Part shown: positions 13,025 through 22,592 of the stretch, one piece after another
How the letters are laid out: the number at the start of each line of letters is the position of its first letter
Position numbering within the stretch: position 1 is the stretch's first letter
Origin: Gerris lacustris
Taxonomy: Eukaryota; Arthropoda; Insecta; Hemiptera; Gerridae
Length of the DNA stretch: 64,000 nt
Reading direction: 5' to 3'
Assembly (NCBI GenBank): GCA_951217055.1
Contig: OX578284.1
Span: 30,716,187-30,780,186 of the forward strand
The notes under the pieces: generated by a model
Seen by the model: the letters and a program-made list of their open reading frames with translations, nothing else
Told to the model about the DNA's origin: nothing
Databases searched by the model: none
Made by a program: the position numbers and the translations under genes

Positions 13025-13378
13025 AAACATACATTTATTTACACCTGGGGGGATTTATTTGGCGTATATTTTTACTTATAAAACAAATAAATAATGCAAA
13101 ATTTAAAAAAAGCTTTTGTATCCTGCTCTTCCGCAGCTCTCATTTGATACCCCACTCAATTTTTTTTATTTTATCACATTTTGCGAATTTCGCATATATA
13201 TGTTTTACCTTCTGTATATTTTCCCTATGATTGGGTCAAAAAGTTTCGCCAGTGTTTTAAATTTCAGCTCTTTAGCTTAAACGGTTCGGGCGCTATGAAC
13301 CAAAGAGCGACGGACAGACGGACACATCGCCCTCGGCATAAGGGTATTGAGAAGTATTTATCTACAAAACCCTAAAAA
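13025..13378 (-). repeat. Family A repeat, partial
   Basis: It contains GATACCCCACTCAA, GGTTCGGGCGCTATGAACC, CGGACAGACGGACACATCGC and the terminal CTACAAAACCCTAAAAA. It is the reverse complement of the left end of the copy at 39254-40168. The left part abuts the family B copy, so one probably inserted into or truncated the other. Confidence 0.7.
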
Positions 13379-14336
13379 TGGTAAATAATGCAATACGAGT
13401 ATATACGATACCTTCGGTAAGCTTGGAATCAAAATAATAAGATAAAGAAGAAATCAAAAATTACCTTATTAACTTCTCAAAATGATCAGATTAAAAGTGA
13501 ACTGTGAACATACCTGAAACAAACAAAGGTTCGTGTTAAAAAAAGGAGAAGATATAATCATTCACACCATAAACTGAAGACGGTAATAATTCATTTAAAT
13601 CTATACCCAGAATATTTAAAATAACATTTTAAAAACCTATTTTACTTTTGAAAAATGGGGTTTCTACATCGATTGGTGTAAGTGAAAATATTCTGTAGCA
13701 TAATTAGAAAGACCTCAGCTCTTGAAATGCCAGAAATGCATGGTACTATTTCGGCAGTAAGTACATTTTTGTTTTGTCCCTTAATACTACGAGGCCGCAT
13801 CAGGTTGTTTGTGAAACCCGACGTTTCGAAATCCATTCTTAAGAATAAATAAATCATCAGATAAATCACACATCAGGGATCATTTCATTCATGGAGTCAT
13901 ACGAAAGTGACTCTACTATGAGCAATTCCCTAGGGCATGAATACTGTGATGTGTTCAAAACGATGTTGTTTTACAAAATCTCTGCTTCAACCTCATCTGG
14001 AAGATCTAGTATAGGTTAAAACTTATTACCTGTCGCATAATAACCCTTTTAAGACAATCTTCAATACTCTTGTATCCCTTACCTTATGTATATTGTCCTC
14101 ACCCTTGGGTAAAGACAATATAGTGAGGTACATTAGTACCTTTTAAAAAAGGACAAACATAAACCTTCATAGACTGCTTAACACAAAACCCACCACTTAA
14201 GCCTCATCTAATAGGTATTGTATGGGTAGAAATGTGTGTAAATATATTTTAATTGATAGTTTTAAACGTTTTGTTTTTTCTCTAAGGTGACTATAGAGTA
14301 AAAGTTATTTTAACCCATATCCAGAACCTAAATATA

Positions 14337-14340
<4 letters not shown>
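13379..14340. other. AT-rich non-genic stretch
   Basis: No gene recognised. It contains GAAACCCGACGTTTCG near 13813. Confidence 0.5.

Positions 14341-14402
<62 letters not shown>
14341..14402. repeat. (TA)n microsatellite
   Basis: TA dinucleotide array of about 62 bp. Confidence 0.95.
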
Positions 14403-14404
<2 letters not shown>

Positions 14405-15563
14405 AGTGTGAGTGTCCAAACAGAACAATAGTTCCACTTGTTTTCCACTACTTCAAAACTTTTACAAAAGAAATTTTTTACAATTTAAAAAGCATTTCGT
14501 TTCAAACAGAAAAAAGTCCTTTTTAGAATGAACGAATCGGAAATAAATTGTCTTTGTCCTCGGAGGCCGACAGAAAACATCGATTTTTTACCCAGACAAA
14601 ATGGGGGGGGGGGGGGAGGAAGGAGAGAGATTTAAAGTGTTTAAAAGTGGAAATGTTTTAACTGAGATTGAGTGGGGCGAAAAGAGGGCGAGTGCGCATG
14701 TCTATACGCGGTGTTTTCCGGTCGACAGAACCATTTTCCCGGTAGCAAGTTTATGTGGTAAGTAGAAGACGGGAGGCAGTGTAAAGGCGATAAGGAGTGA
14801 ATTTCTACTGAGCTTTATTCTTGCCCGTTGCCTTATGGGCTCCCTTATTCACGGCTGTCTGCCCATATATTCCCTCGTCCCTCTCGCTCTATGGGAAGCT
14901 GATAGTGTTGTATAGCCCGTTTTGCCTTTAACTTTATAGCCGATCCCCCTTTCACTTCTAATCGTTACTGATTTTATAGCTATTATAAATCTTTATTTAA
15001 TAAAATAATGTTATAACATAAATATTAGTTAAAATCGCATTATTACTAGTTTAAAATATATATATATTTTTGTTCACCTTCTTATTTATGAACTTTTTAG
15101 AGATTAAACATATTTTAACTGTTATTTCAATTCAATGTATTAGGGCAGATTTAAGCCTCGTATCGAACAAATTTCACTATTTTGGTTACTAATACTTTCA
15201 ATTTACGAAATATCTATTTATTTTTTTATCTACATATAATACAAACACTTAAATCTTTAATTAAATTAATCTAATCTATATTAAATAAGTGTTCCCTACG
15301 CCTCCGACCGATTTACCAGCAGATAACGTAATGTATTGTATATAAGTACATGTATGTATGATTAGGATATACATACTCCACTTTTTGTTATACTACTACA
15401 TACACTTTTTGTATACTAATTTATTGGAACGAAGTTCCTTATGGCACATAAAGCGTCTGGTTTATTTATTAAAGTTCTCACTGGGTTTTTCTTACATCCC
15501 TAGGTATAGTATACTCACATATTATAACCTATACCTTATATTATATAACGTTTAATAGTTATT
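14403..15563. other. Non-genic stretch with a GC-richer block
   Basis: A G14 run lies at 14603-14616. From about 14640 to 14960 the composition is less AT-rich, but I find no ORF or known motif in it. Confidence 0.45.
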
Positions 15564-15680
15564 TGTGCAACTAGTGCGCAAAGTGGCACTTTGCTGCATT
15601 CGAGAGAAATATTTACGCACGAGCCGCAGGCGAGGGCGGAAAGGTTTCTCGAGTGCAGCACTTTAAGCTCGAGTTGCACA
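15564..15680. mobile_element. Palindromic MITE or foldback element, 117 bp
   Basis: The left half TGTGCAACTAGTGCGCAAAG..GCACTTTGCTGCATTCGAGA pairs with the right half TCTCGAGTGCAGCACTTTAA..CTCGAGTTGCACA. The loop contains ACGAGCCGCAGGCGAGGGCG. It has no coding capacity. A short palindromic element of this type is usually non-autonomous; the superfamily is undetermined. Confidence 0.65.
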
Positions 15681-15685
15681 TTAAA

Positions 15686-16165
15686 TTTTTCCTACAGTTA
15701 GTTTTTAATCTGAAAGTAAAATATAAAATAATAGGGTGTTCATCAACATGTAAAACGGTTTTACAATATCAACTAAACCAGCTGTTCTGTTTATAGCCAG
15801 TGTTGCCTTTTTTTGCCTTATTCAGCAAACCTGACCAAGCGCTGTTATTATTTTTCATCATATCACTTAGTCGTACATTTGATTAATAATTTTAGATTGT
15901 CTATCTTTACTTTTTTATATTTGATATATAGTGTTTAAATCATGTAGTTAGTTGAAAAATTATCATTAGTTGTCATTTTTATTATTATTATAATATGGAT
16001 TATATAATCTTTGTTTAGATTTAAGTTCTATAAGTTCGTAAGTTGGAACACTGGAGTGCGGTAGAGTAAAATGAGTGCGGTAAAGTAGAAAGTGCAGGAA
16101 TCTGCTGTTTTGCGTACTATTTTGAGTGCGATAACAACCACTTTATCGGTCAACTGTAGGAAAAA
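15686..16165. mobile_element. Possible TIR element, 480 bp
   Basis: The left end TTTTTCCTACAGTT (15686-15699) is the exact reverse complement of 16152-16165. The interior is AT-rich and non-coding. Toward the right end it holds AGTGCGGTAGAGTAAAATGA and AGTGCGGTAAAGTAG direct repeats. It starts 6 bp from the foldback at 15564, so the two may be one composite element. Confidence 0.45.
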
Positions 16166-17515
16166 GTACTTTACCACCTCTCATGAAGAAATATTTTAAG
16201 AGGTGACCACCACGTCTCTTAGATAATGAATACATGTCTACCCTTATGTTTCCTAAGTTTTAAGTTCTTCAATATATTCTAATACTCATACAACTTACGA
16301 TAGTAATATTCCATATATGTATTTAGTTATTGATGAAAACAGATTTTTCTCTTGTAAACCACCACCCACCATTGAATAATTAACAATACTGTAATTAGTT
16401 ATCAAATTAGTACGTAATTAGATACACTGTTATTAATTTGGCAGTTGTATTAGGTATGCAGATATAATCTATATATTAATTTCAACATAATAACCCATGT
16501 TATAACTAACCACTGTCAACAGTATTTGACAGGTAATCAATTTAAAACAATCTATATTTGCAAAAACAAAAGGTCTGCCATTTGAAATTTATTGTGCACT
16601 GTGCACATTACTTTATTATGGCATATAACTTCATCGGATCCTATAACCCGACTGGTCACATGGCTATACAATAAAGTAAGTAACAATGACATAATTTTTT
16701 TAAAAAATTGGTGGTTTCTGCGGGTAATAAAGTACCTAATAGTGGACTTTTAATATTCACACATATATAGTATATATATTTTCTTTTTGATTTACTTGGT
16801 CTTTAGAGATAAAATATTTTTTAAAAAAACTTATTTTCTTTTAATTCATTAAATGACTATATTTCACCCATACATGGGCATCTTCAGTCCTAAAACAAAA
16901 TAACATAAACAATATTGTAACAACAATTTAACTATTTCAACAGACATAAATCATAGACACACATTGGATATCATTAAAAACAAATGAAATGAAAATAATG
17001 GATTTAGACACTAACTTGAACTTAAGTAGAAACGTTATTGAAACTGCACTTGAGTTAAGTAATTTGACAGATACAGATAGGATACAATTAGACCAGGGAT
17101 GATAATATGGTGGGGGTTCTCATCCCCCCCCCCATAACTTCTTTGAATCTTTCTGTCAAAGATAGATGGATGAACTAGATAGCAGGGACAGAAAAAATAA
17201 TAATTTGATCAAAGTGCTAATCACTTCTACTAGGTAGTATCTACCGGGTATTCCAAAAGTTCGTGTACCGAGAATAACAAAAGCAACATTCCTCAGTAAA
17301 CTAAGTTTTGGGACACACAGTCTTTTACAAATCTTCGATAAACATGATTGGATTCAATACGATTTTTTAAAATTATACTCGTATTAAATGAATTAATAAA
17401 TGTTTATCTTATAAATTAGGACTTTGATTTCCAATAACTCCTCCATTAAATGGTCTAGTTGACTGAACTACCTCTGTAAATAAATCTATTGTTTCATTAA
17501 ATACATGCATTTAGC
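16166..17515. other. AT-rich non-genic stretch
   Basis: No gene recognised. A C-run lies near 17126, and CATACATGGGCATCTTCAG at about 16870 looks repeat-like. Confidence 0.5.
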
Positions 17516-17521
17516 AAAAAA
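17516..17521 (-). terminator. Pol III terminator of tRNA-Ala
   Basis: Six A on the plus strand give a T6 run on the minus strand, 7 nt downstream of the tRNA 3' end. This is the normal RNA polymerase III stop signal. Confidence 0.8.
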
Positions 17522-17528
17522 TATTAAT

Positions 17529-17601
17529 TGGAGGCGCCGGGCATCGATCCCGGTACCTCTCGCATGCTAAGCGAGCGCTCTACCATCTGAGCTACGCCCC
17601 C
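17529..17601 (-). tRNA. tRNA-Ala, anticodon AGC
   Basis: On the minus strand the 73-nt sequence folds as a standard cloverleaf. The acceptor GGGGGCG pairs with CGCCTCC (one G:U), followed by discriminator A. The D arm contains TAGCTCAGATGGTAGAGC (A box). The anticodon stem CTCGC/GCGAG closes a seven-base loop TTAGCAT with anticodon AGC. The T arm CCGGGATCGATGCCCGG contains the B box. A T6 terminator follows 7 nt downstream. There is no intron, and CCA is not encoded, as usual for eukaryotic nuclear tRNAs. The product would decode GCU alanine codons (and GCC after inosine modification). This is the one host gene I am confident of. Confidence 0.95.
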
Positions 17602-18126
17602 TGTCGAGAGTGTAAGTATAGATTTAAGGGTCATTACGAAATTTGAACGAAGTTGAATTGACCTAGTTTAGATTTGGTTTATTATTAGAAAGACGAATAT
17701 AGAGGAAATAGAGTAAACCTGAAATGTATAGGTGATTTGAGTGTGTAGTATAGAGAAAGATAAAACGAAATTCACTGAATTTTATTTTTTCGTAAAAGCA
17801 CTACGTATAAAAAGTATTATGGTGGCGTCAACATCGGATTTACATGCTCTAAAGTCCCCTGTGCAGTTCAAAAAAGCGGTTATTAAAATGTCAGTCGACA
17901 TTCTGGCGTTTGAAGTCTGGACAGTCTCGTAGAGCCTATAGTAAGGGCTCAATTTACAACAACTTCAAAATAATAGAAAAGTCAACAATCAAATCAGCAA
18001 AAGATGCTTGGTAATTAAAATTTTAAGATTATATTTACATAAAGAACTACTGAGGGAAACGAGTAAACTTTAATTGATTTTTGTTTTATTATAAAAAAAA
18101 GAAATAAATAAATAAATCGTGGGAAA
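17602..18126. other. Non-genic stretch upstream of tRNA-Ala
   Basis: No second tRNA or other feature recognised. The open frame 17741-17932 has no family resemblance. Confidence 0.45.
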
Positions 18127-18715
18127 AAAATAGACTGCCAAGTAGTGAGGCACATAACTTCCTCGCATCCAATCATGTACTTTGTTATATTAACATTAAA
18201 ATTATTGTTATATTACGTTATTGTTATCAATAACTTGTATAAAAACTATGAATAGTTTCAGCAATCTTTAACACTTCATAGCGGTGTCACAGTTGGTTTT
18301 ACTAAAAAATTTTATTTGAAAAAAATGTTTGTCTCATTGAATAGACGAAGTTAGATTTTTTTCCCGACCTAAAATTCCAATTTTAAATTTGAAGTTCACG
18401 TTTACGCGAGCGTTGCGCGTGAACGCTTGGACGGATAACGTTGTCAATCATACACGTTCTGGGCATTGGTAAAATGAACATGTCTACCAAATTTCATCAA
18501 AATCGGTCGACATTTACTCAAGTTATCGTCACACATTTCATAATTCGCGGACACACAGACCGACAGACAGACAGACAGTCACGAGGCCAAAAATGTTCCC
18601 TAATGTCTGAAACGGATTTCAGTATTGGAATTTTTAAAATCGGAGTCATCAAAGTTTTTATTTCTCAAAAGTGACCACAATGCTTCCGTTACCTTCGGTA
18701 AGCTCGGAAGCAATA
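18127..18715 (+). repeat. Family B/C repeat, full-length, core type C
   Basis: The head is ATAGACTGCCAAGTAGTGAG, followed by the type C core (AGCGGTGTCACAGTTGG, GTTTACGCGAGCGTTGCGCG), a GACAGACAGACAGACAG segment, ATGTCTGAAACGGATTTC, and the terminal hairpin GCTTCCGTTACCTTCGGTAA..CTCGGAAGC. The match to 54014-54584 runs end to end. No coding capacity is evident. The LINE inserted about 60 bp beyond its 3' end. Confidence 0.85.
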
Positions 18716-18774
18716 GAAATAAATCAAGTCAATATTAGGCTAATACCTACTATACAATGTATTTTTTTACAATT

Positions 18775-18787
18775 CTTGAAGTATATA
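18775..18787 (+). other. Target-site duplication, 3' side of LINE
   Basis: CTTGAAGTATATA is repeated exactly at 24776-24788 on the other side of the LINE. A 13-bp duplication is typical of target-primed reverse transcription. Confidence 0.9.
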
Positions 18788-18872
18788 GTAGTAGTAGTAG
18801 TAAGGGGGCGGGGAGGCCAAAGCCTGGCAACTAGACCGCATTCGGGTCCTTTTTGCCAACCCCTGACTTCAC
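18788..18872 (-). other. LINE 3' UTR and (TAC)n tail
   Basis: About 70 nt of GC-rich untranslated sequence follows the ORF2 stop and ends in roughly five TAC repeats rather than poly(A). Simple-repeat tails of this kind are known in I-group elements. Confidence 0.85.
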
Positions 18873-21800
18873 CTATCGAACCACCACAGAATCACCCTCA
18901 AATCTCCTTGTTTGGGTCACAAAGGAGAGAATGTCTTGCCACTTTAGTGTGACCAGTTCCTCTTCCTTTATTTCCCCTGCTCCTAATAAGTAAAAGCGCA
19001 GTCTGCCATATCCTTCACATACTCCCACAAAGTGGAAGGCTGTCTCCTCTTCAAGCCCACACAATGGGCATGTGGGGTCGTCTTCAATCTTCAGTAGTGC
19101 CAGATGTCTTCTGAGCTGGCAATGCCCTGTCAAGACTCCAACCATATTTCTTAGATTGGGTCTACCTAATCCCATAAGCCACTTGGTTTTCCCTTTGTCT
19201 AGATCAGGCAGTAGCATTTTTGTCTGCCTACAGCCATCCGTTCCTCTCCATGCCCTCCTTGCTTCTTCCCAGATCCACGCATTGATGGCTGACCTCGCCT
19301 GTCCTCTAGACCAATCAATGGCGGGTTCCGGTCCACAGAATGGCATGGAGGCTCCTTTCTTGGCTACCTCATCTGCCTTCTCGTTCCCAGGGATCCCTGT
19401 GTGCCCTGGGACCCAAAGCAGTGTGACCTCTTTCCTTTCTGCGAGCAGTTCTAATGCCTCTTGACACTCCTTAACAAGTGCTGACTCTACACTCGGGTTG
19501 CAGAGTGCTTGGAGTGCTGCCTGGCTATCTGAGCATATAGCTACCTTCGTTGATGTTGCATCTTTCACCTCAGGTTTCCTGGCCACCTCTAAGATGGCGT
19601 AAATTTCTGCCTGGAAGACTGTGGTGAGAGTACCTAGGGGGAAACTCTCTTGGGTGCCGGACCTTTCTAGGTACAGTCCCGCCCCTGACATTCCTTTTTC
19701 ATTCTTAGAGCCATCAGTATATGCCACTAGAGTTTCCTGGTCGAATTTAATATCTCCTACTTCCCATCTGGCTCGTGATGGAATTTCTACCTTGAATTTC
19801 CTCTTCAGCACTAGCTGGTGTTCTATTCCTTTCATTCGAACCCCTGTCAATGGGATCTTGGATTCGGCCATCCTTTGTATACCCAGGTGTCCCACAGTAT
19901 ATACGCCCCCTTGCCACTGACCATTGTCTCTAAGTCTCACAAAAGATGCAATGGCCTCTCCCTTAATCCATGTATGGAGTGGGGGTAGTCCTGCCAGGGC
20001 CTCTAGAGCCGCCGTTGGAGCAGTCCTCATCGCACCCGTTATACTCCTACATGCTAGCCTTTGAACCTTGCTTAGTCTCTTAGACGAGCTGGCCACTTCA
20101 GTTCTGGGCCACCAAATAACGGCCCCATACTGGATTCTGGGCCTGATAGCCGCGGTATATAGCCATTTAAGTATTTTGGGGGACAATCCCCATGCCTTCC
20201 CCACTGCTCGTCTAAGTTGCCAGAAGGCGATCGTAGCTTTTTCTACCACCTTGTCTAAGTGTGGTTTCCAGGATAATTTAGAGTCAAAAGTTACTCCAAG
20301 ATATTTCACTTCTTTTGACAATGCGAGTTCCTGGCCAAAAAGTTTTGGGGCTTTGAAGTCCACAAGTTTCCTCTTTTTAGTGAAGACTATCATCTCAGTC
20401 TTTGATGGGTTGACTGAGAGTCCCACCTCCTTACACCATTTTTCAATGATTCTGCAAGCGAGTTGCATCCTTTCACAGCAGGTGTTCAGGAACTTGCCTC
20501 TAATCAGGACTAGTCCGTCATCTGCATAAGCCTGAAAATAGAAGTCTCCTTCCGACATTCTCCTCATAAGTCCGTCCATCACCAGGCACCACAGGTGGGG
20601 TGAGAGGCAACTGCCTTGTGGGCAGCCTCCTGACACCATTTTGGTCACGTTAGTGCCGCTGATCGCTGCGGTGACTTTCCTCGCTCTCAGGGAGGACATT
20701 ATCCATTCGACAATGACTTGAGGAGTGTTCCTTTGTGAGAGTTCCCCTTTGATATTATCTGATTTTGCCTTATCAAAGGCTCCTTCCACGTCAAAGAAGA
20801 GAGCTAAGGTGTAGTCTCCACGTTGCATAGCCTTTTCTATCCTAGAAGTAGCCGCATGGAGGGCTGTCTCCGTTGACCTCCCTCTGGTGTATGCATGTTG
20901 ATTCTTATGCAGCGGTTTTCTAGGTAGAATTTCCTCAATAATGTATTTATCCACAATCCTCTCAAGGGTCTTTAGCATAAATGACGTAAGGCTAATGGGT
21001 CGGAAGGACTTGGCTTGCGTGTAGTCCTTTCTCCCTGGTTTGGGGATAAAGACCACTCTGGTTGCCTTCCATACCTCCGGTACCCTGCCCATCGCTAAGC
21101 TGCCTTTGAAAATAGCCTCTATGCTGGATATAAGATGCTCCATTCCCCTCTGCAAGAGGGCTGGAAAAATTCCATCCTGTCCAGGTGCCTTAAATGGATT
21201 GAATTTATTGACGGCCCATTTGATGGACTCTCTTGTAACTAGACGGGTTGCCAGGTCCCAGTTAATGTCTGTTTCTGGGGCCCTTTCCAAACTGTCACTG
21301 GCATCAGTGCCTTCCCCCGGGAAATGTATTTCCAGGAGGTAGTCTAGAGTTTCCTCTATACTGAGAGTCCATGTGCCATCTAGCCTTTTGATTGAGCCTA
21401 GGGCTCTCCCGCTTCCTTCACTGCTCAAGATCTTAGCCAGCCTTGTTGCCTCTGGAAGGGACTCAATTCCCCTGCAAAAGTCTCTCCAGCCGGCTCTCTT
21501 GCGCTTCCTTACCTCTTTTTTAAAATTCCTTCTCGCTTCCCTGAAGCTGTCCCATAATACTCCTTTTTCCTTTTTCCTGAATGCCTCGTTGAAAGCATTC
21601 CGAGCCTTTTTCCGGAGCTTATCCAGATCTCGGTTCCACCATGACACCTTTTGGTGGGCCTTGGATTTAAGGGGACATGAATGCTGAAACGCCTCAATTA
21701 TTTCTGAGCTCAGGGTTGCTGCCTCTCTCTCCAGAGCATCAGGACCTATTAACACCTCCTGAGACACTCCCTGGATGTTCTCAAGTTCATTTGAGAAGGA

Positions 21801-22592
21801 TTCCCAGTTGGTTCTCCGTGGAAGTCTCTGCGGTGTTTCCTCTTCCTTATCTACCTGAATGCAAAAACTGACCATGCGGTGGTCAGACATCAAGATATCT
21901 GATGACACATGCCAGTTGCAGATGCTTTCCGATATACTCCTAGATGCCATGGTGACATCTATTACCTGAGAACGGATTCTGTTAATAAAAGTTGGTTCCG
22001 TCCCTATATTCATAACCTCTAAGTCAGTGGATGCTAAAAATTCCAATAGCGCATCACCTCTGTTGTTGCAATCATTGCTACCCCAGGCATGGTGATGCGC
22101 GTTAGCATCGCACCCAATTATCAGTGGAATGGCCTTCTCCTCTGAGAATCTGACAATATTGGTCAGTTCCCTTGTTGGGGGAAGGTCTAACCTATCATAT
22201 GGCAGGTATAGACTTGCCATGATTACCTTATTAACTAAACCTTTTACCTTATACTCCAGGATGATTACCGTGGCGTCGCGAGTCCCCAGCTGAGGTATCG
22301 GTGTTACCTTCAGGTCCTCCGTCGCCACAATGCATGTCCTGGGGTTGTCCTCCTCTGGTCCTTCTTGGCCTCCTACCACTAGCCTCAGACCAGTTCTCCT
22401 TATCCCTCTCACCTCTCCTTTAAAAACATAAGGTTCCTGAATTAACACAATTAATGTCTCCTTCCCAGCCAGGGTTTTTTGCAGTTCCCCTGCAGCATCC
22501 TGACTGTGTTGTAAATTAATGTGCATTACCTTAACCATCCTAGTAACTTTGCCTGCGGCTGCCACCACTCCTGTGTGGTCTGCCGCCAGCAT
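18873..22592 (-). CDS. LINE ORF2: endonuclease, reverse transcriptase, RNase H
   Basis: This 1239-aa polyprotein nicks target DNA and copies the element RNA at the nick. The AP-like endonuclease covers about residues 22-245, with N26, IQEP (E53), CDANAHHHAWGS (D162), IDVTM (D212) and SDH (236-238). The reverse transcriptase covers about 450-790, with GQDG (471-474), FFDVEGAFD (D601), GGCPQGS (655-661), AYADD (D691, D692) and KYLGVTFD. RNase H covers about 955-1080 with its four acidic residues D960, E996, D1022 and D1074, plus PGHTGIPGNEKAD. A C-X2-C-X8-H-X4-C finger lies at 1175-1192. The start at 22592 is the first ATG and lies 53 bp inside the ORF1 end, in a different frame, so translation may use reinitiation or frameshifting. 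No stop or missing catalytic residue was seen, so the protein is probably functional or very recently so. Confidence 0.95.
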   Translation of the reverse strand: MLAADHTGVVAAAGKVTRMVKVMHINLQHSQDAAGELQKTLAGKETLIVLIQEPYVFKGEVRGIRRTGLRLVVGGQEGPEEDNPRTCIVATEDLKVTPIPQLGTRDATVIILEYKVKGLVNKVIMASLYLPYDRLDLPPTRELTNIVRFSEEKAIPLIIGCDANAHHHAWGSNDCNNRGDALLEFLASTDLEVMNIGTEPTFINRIRSQVIDVTMASRSISESICNWHVSSDILMSDHRMVSFCIQVDKEEETPQRLPRRTNWESFSNELENIQGVSQEVLIGPDALEREAATLSSEIIEAFQHSCPLKSKAHQKVSWWNRDLDKLRKKARNAFNEAFRKKEKGVLWDSFREARRNFKKEVRKRKRAGWRDFCRGIESLPEATRLAKILSSEGSGRALGSIKRLDGTWTLSIEETLDYLLEIHFPGEGTDASDSLERAPETDINWDLATRLVTRESIKWAVNKFNPFKAPGQDGIFPALLQRGMEHLISSIEAIFKGSLAMGRVPEVWKATRVVFIPKPGRKDYTQAKSFRPISLTSFMLKTLERIVDKYIIEEILPRKPLHKNQHAYTRGRSTETALHAATSRIEKAMQRGDYTLALFFDVEGAFDKAKSDNIKGELSQRNTPQVIVEWIMSSLRARKVTAAISGTNVTKMVSGGCPQGSCLSPHLWCLVMDGLMRRMSEGDFYFQAYADDGLVLIRGKFLNTCCERMQLACRIIEKWCKEVGLSVNPSKTEMIVFTKKRKLVDFKAPKLFGQELALSKEVKYLGVTFDSKLSWKPHLDKVVEKATIAFWQLRRAVGKAWGLSPKILKWLYTAAIRPRIQYGAVIWWPRTEVASSSKRLSKVQRLACRSITGAMRTAPTAALEALAGLPPLHTWIKGEAIASFVRLRDNGQWQGGVYTVGHLGIQRMAESKIPLTGVRMKGIEHQLVLKRKFKVEIPSRARWEVGDIKFDQETLVAYTDGSKNEKGMSGAGLYLERSGTQESFPLGTLTTVFQAEIYAILEVARKPEVKDATSTKVAICSDSQAALQALCNPSVESALVKECQEALELLAERKEVTLLWVPGHTGIPGNEKADEVAKKGASMPFCGPEPAIDWSRGQARSAINAWIWEEARRAWRGTDGCRQTKMLLPDLDKGKTKWLMGLGRPNLRNMVGVLTGHCQLRRHLALLKIEDDPTCPLCGLEEETAFHFVGVCEGYGRLRFYLLGAGEIKEEELVTLKWQDILSFVTQTRRFEGDSVVVR

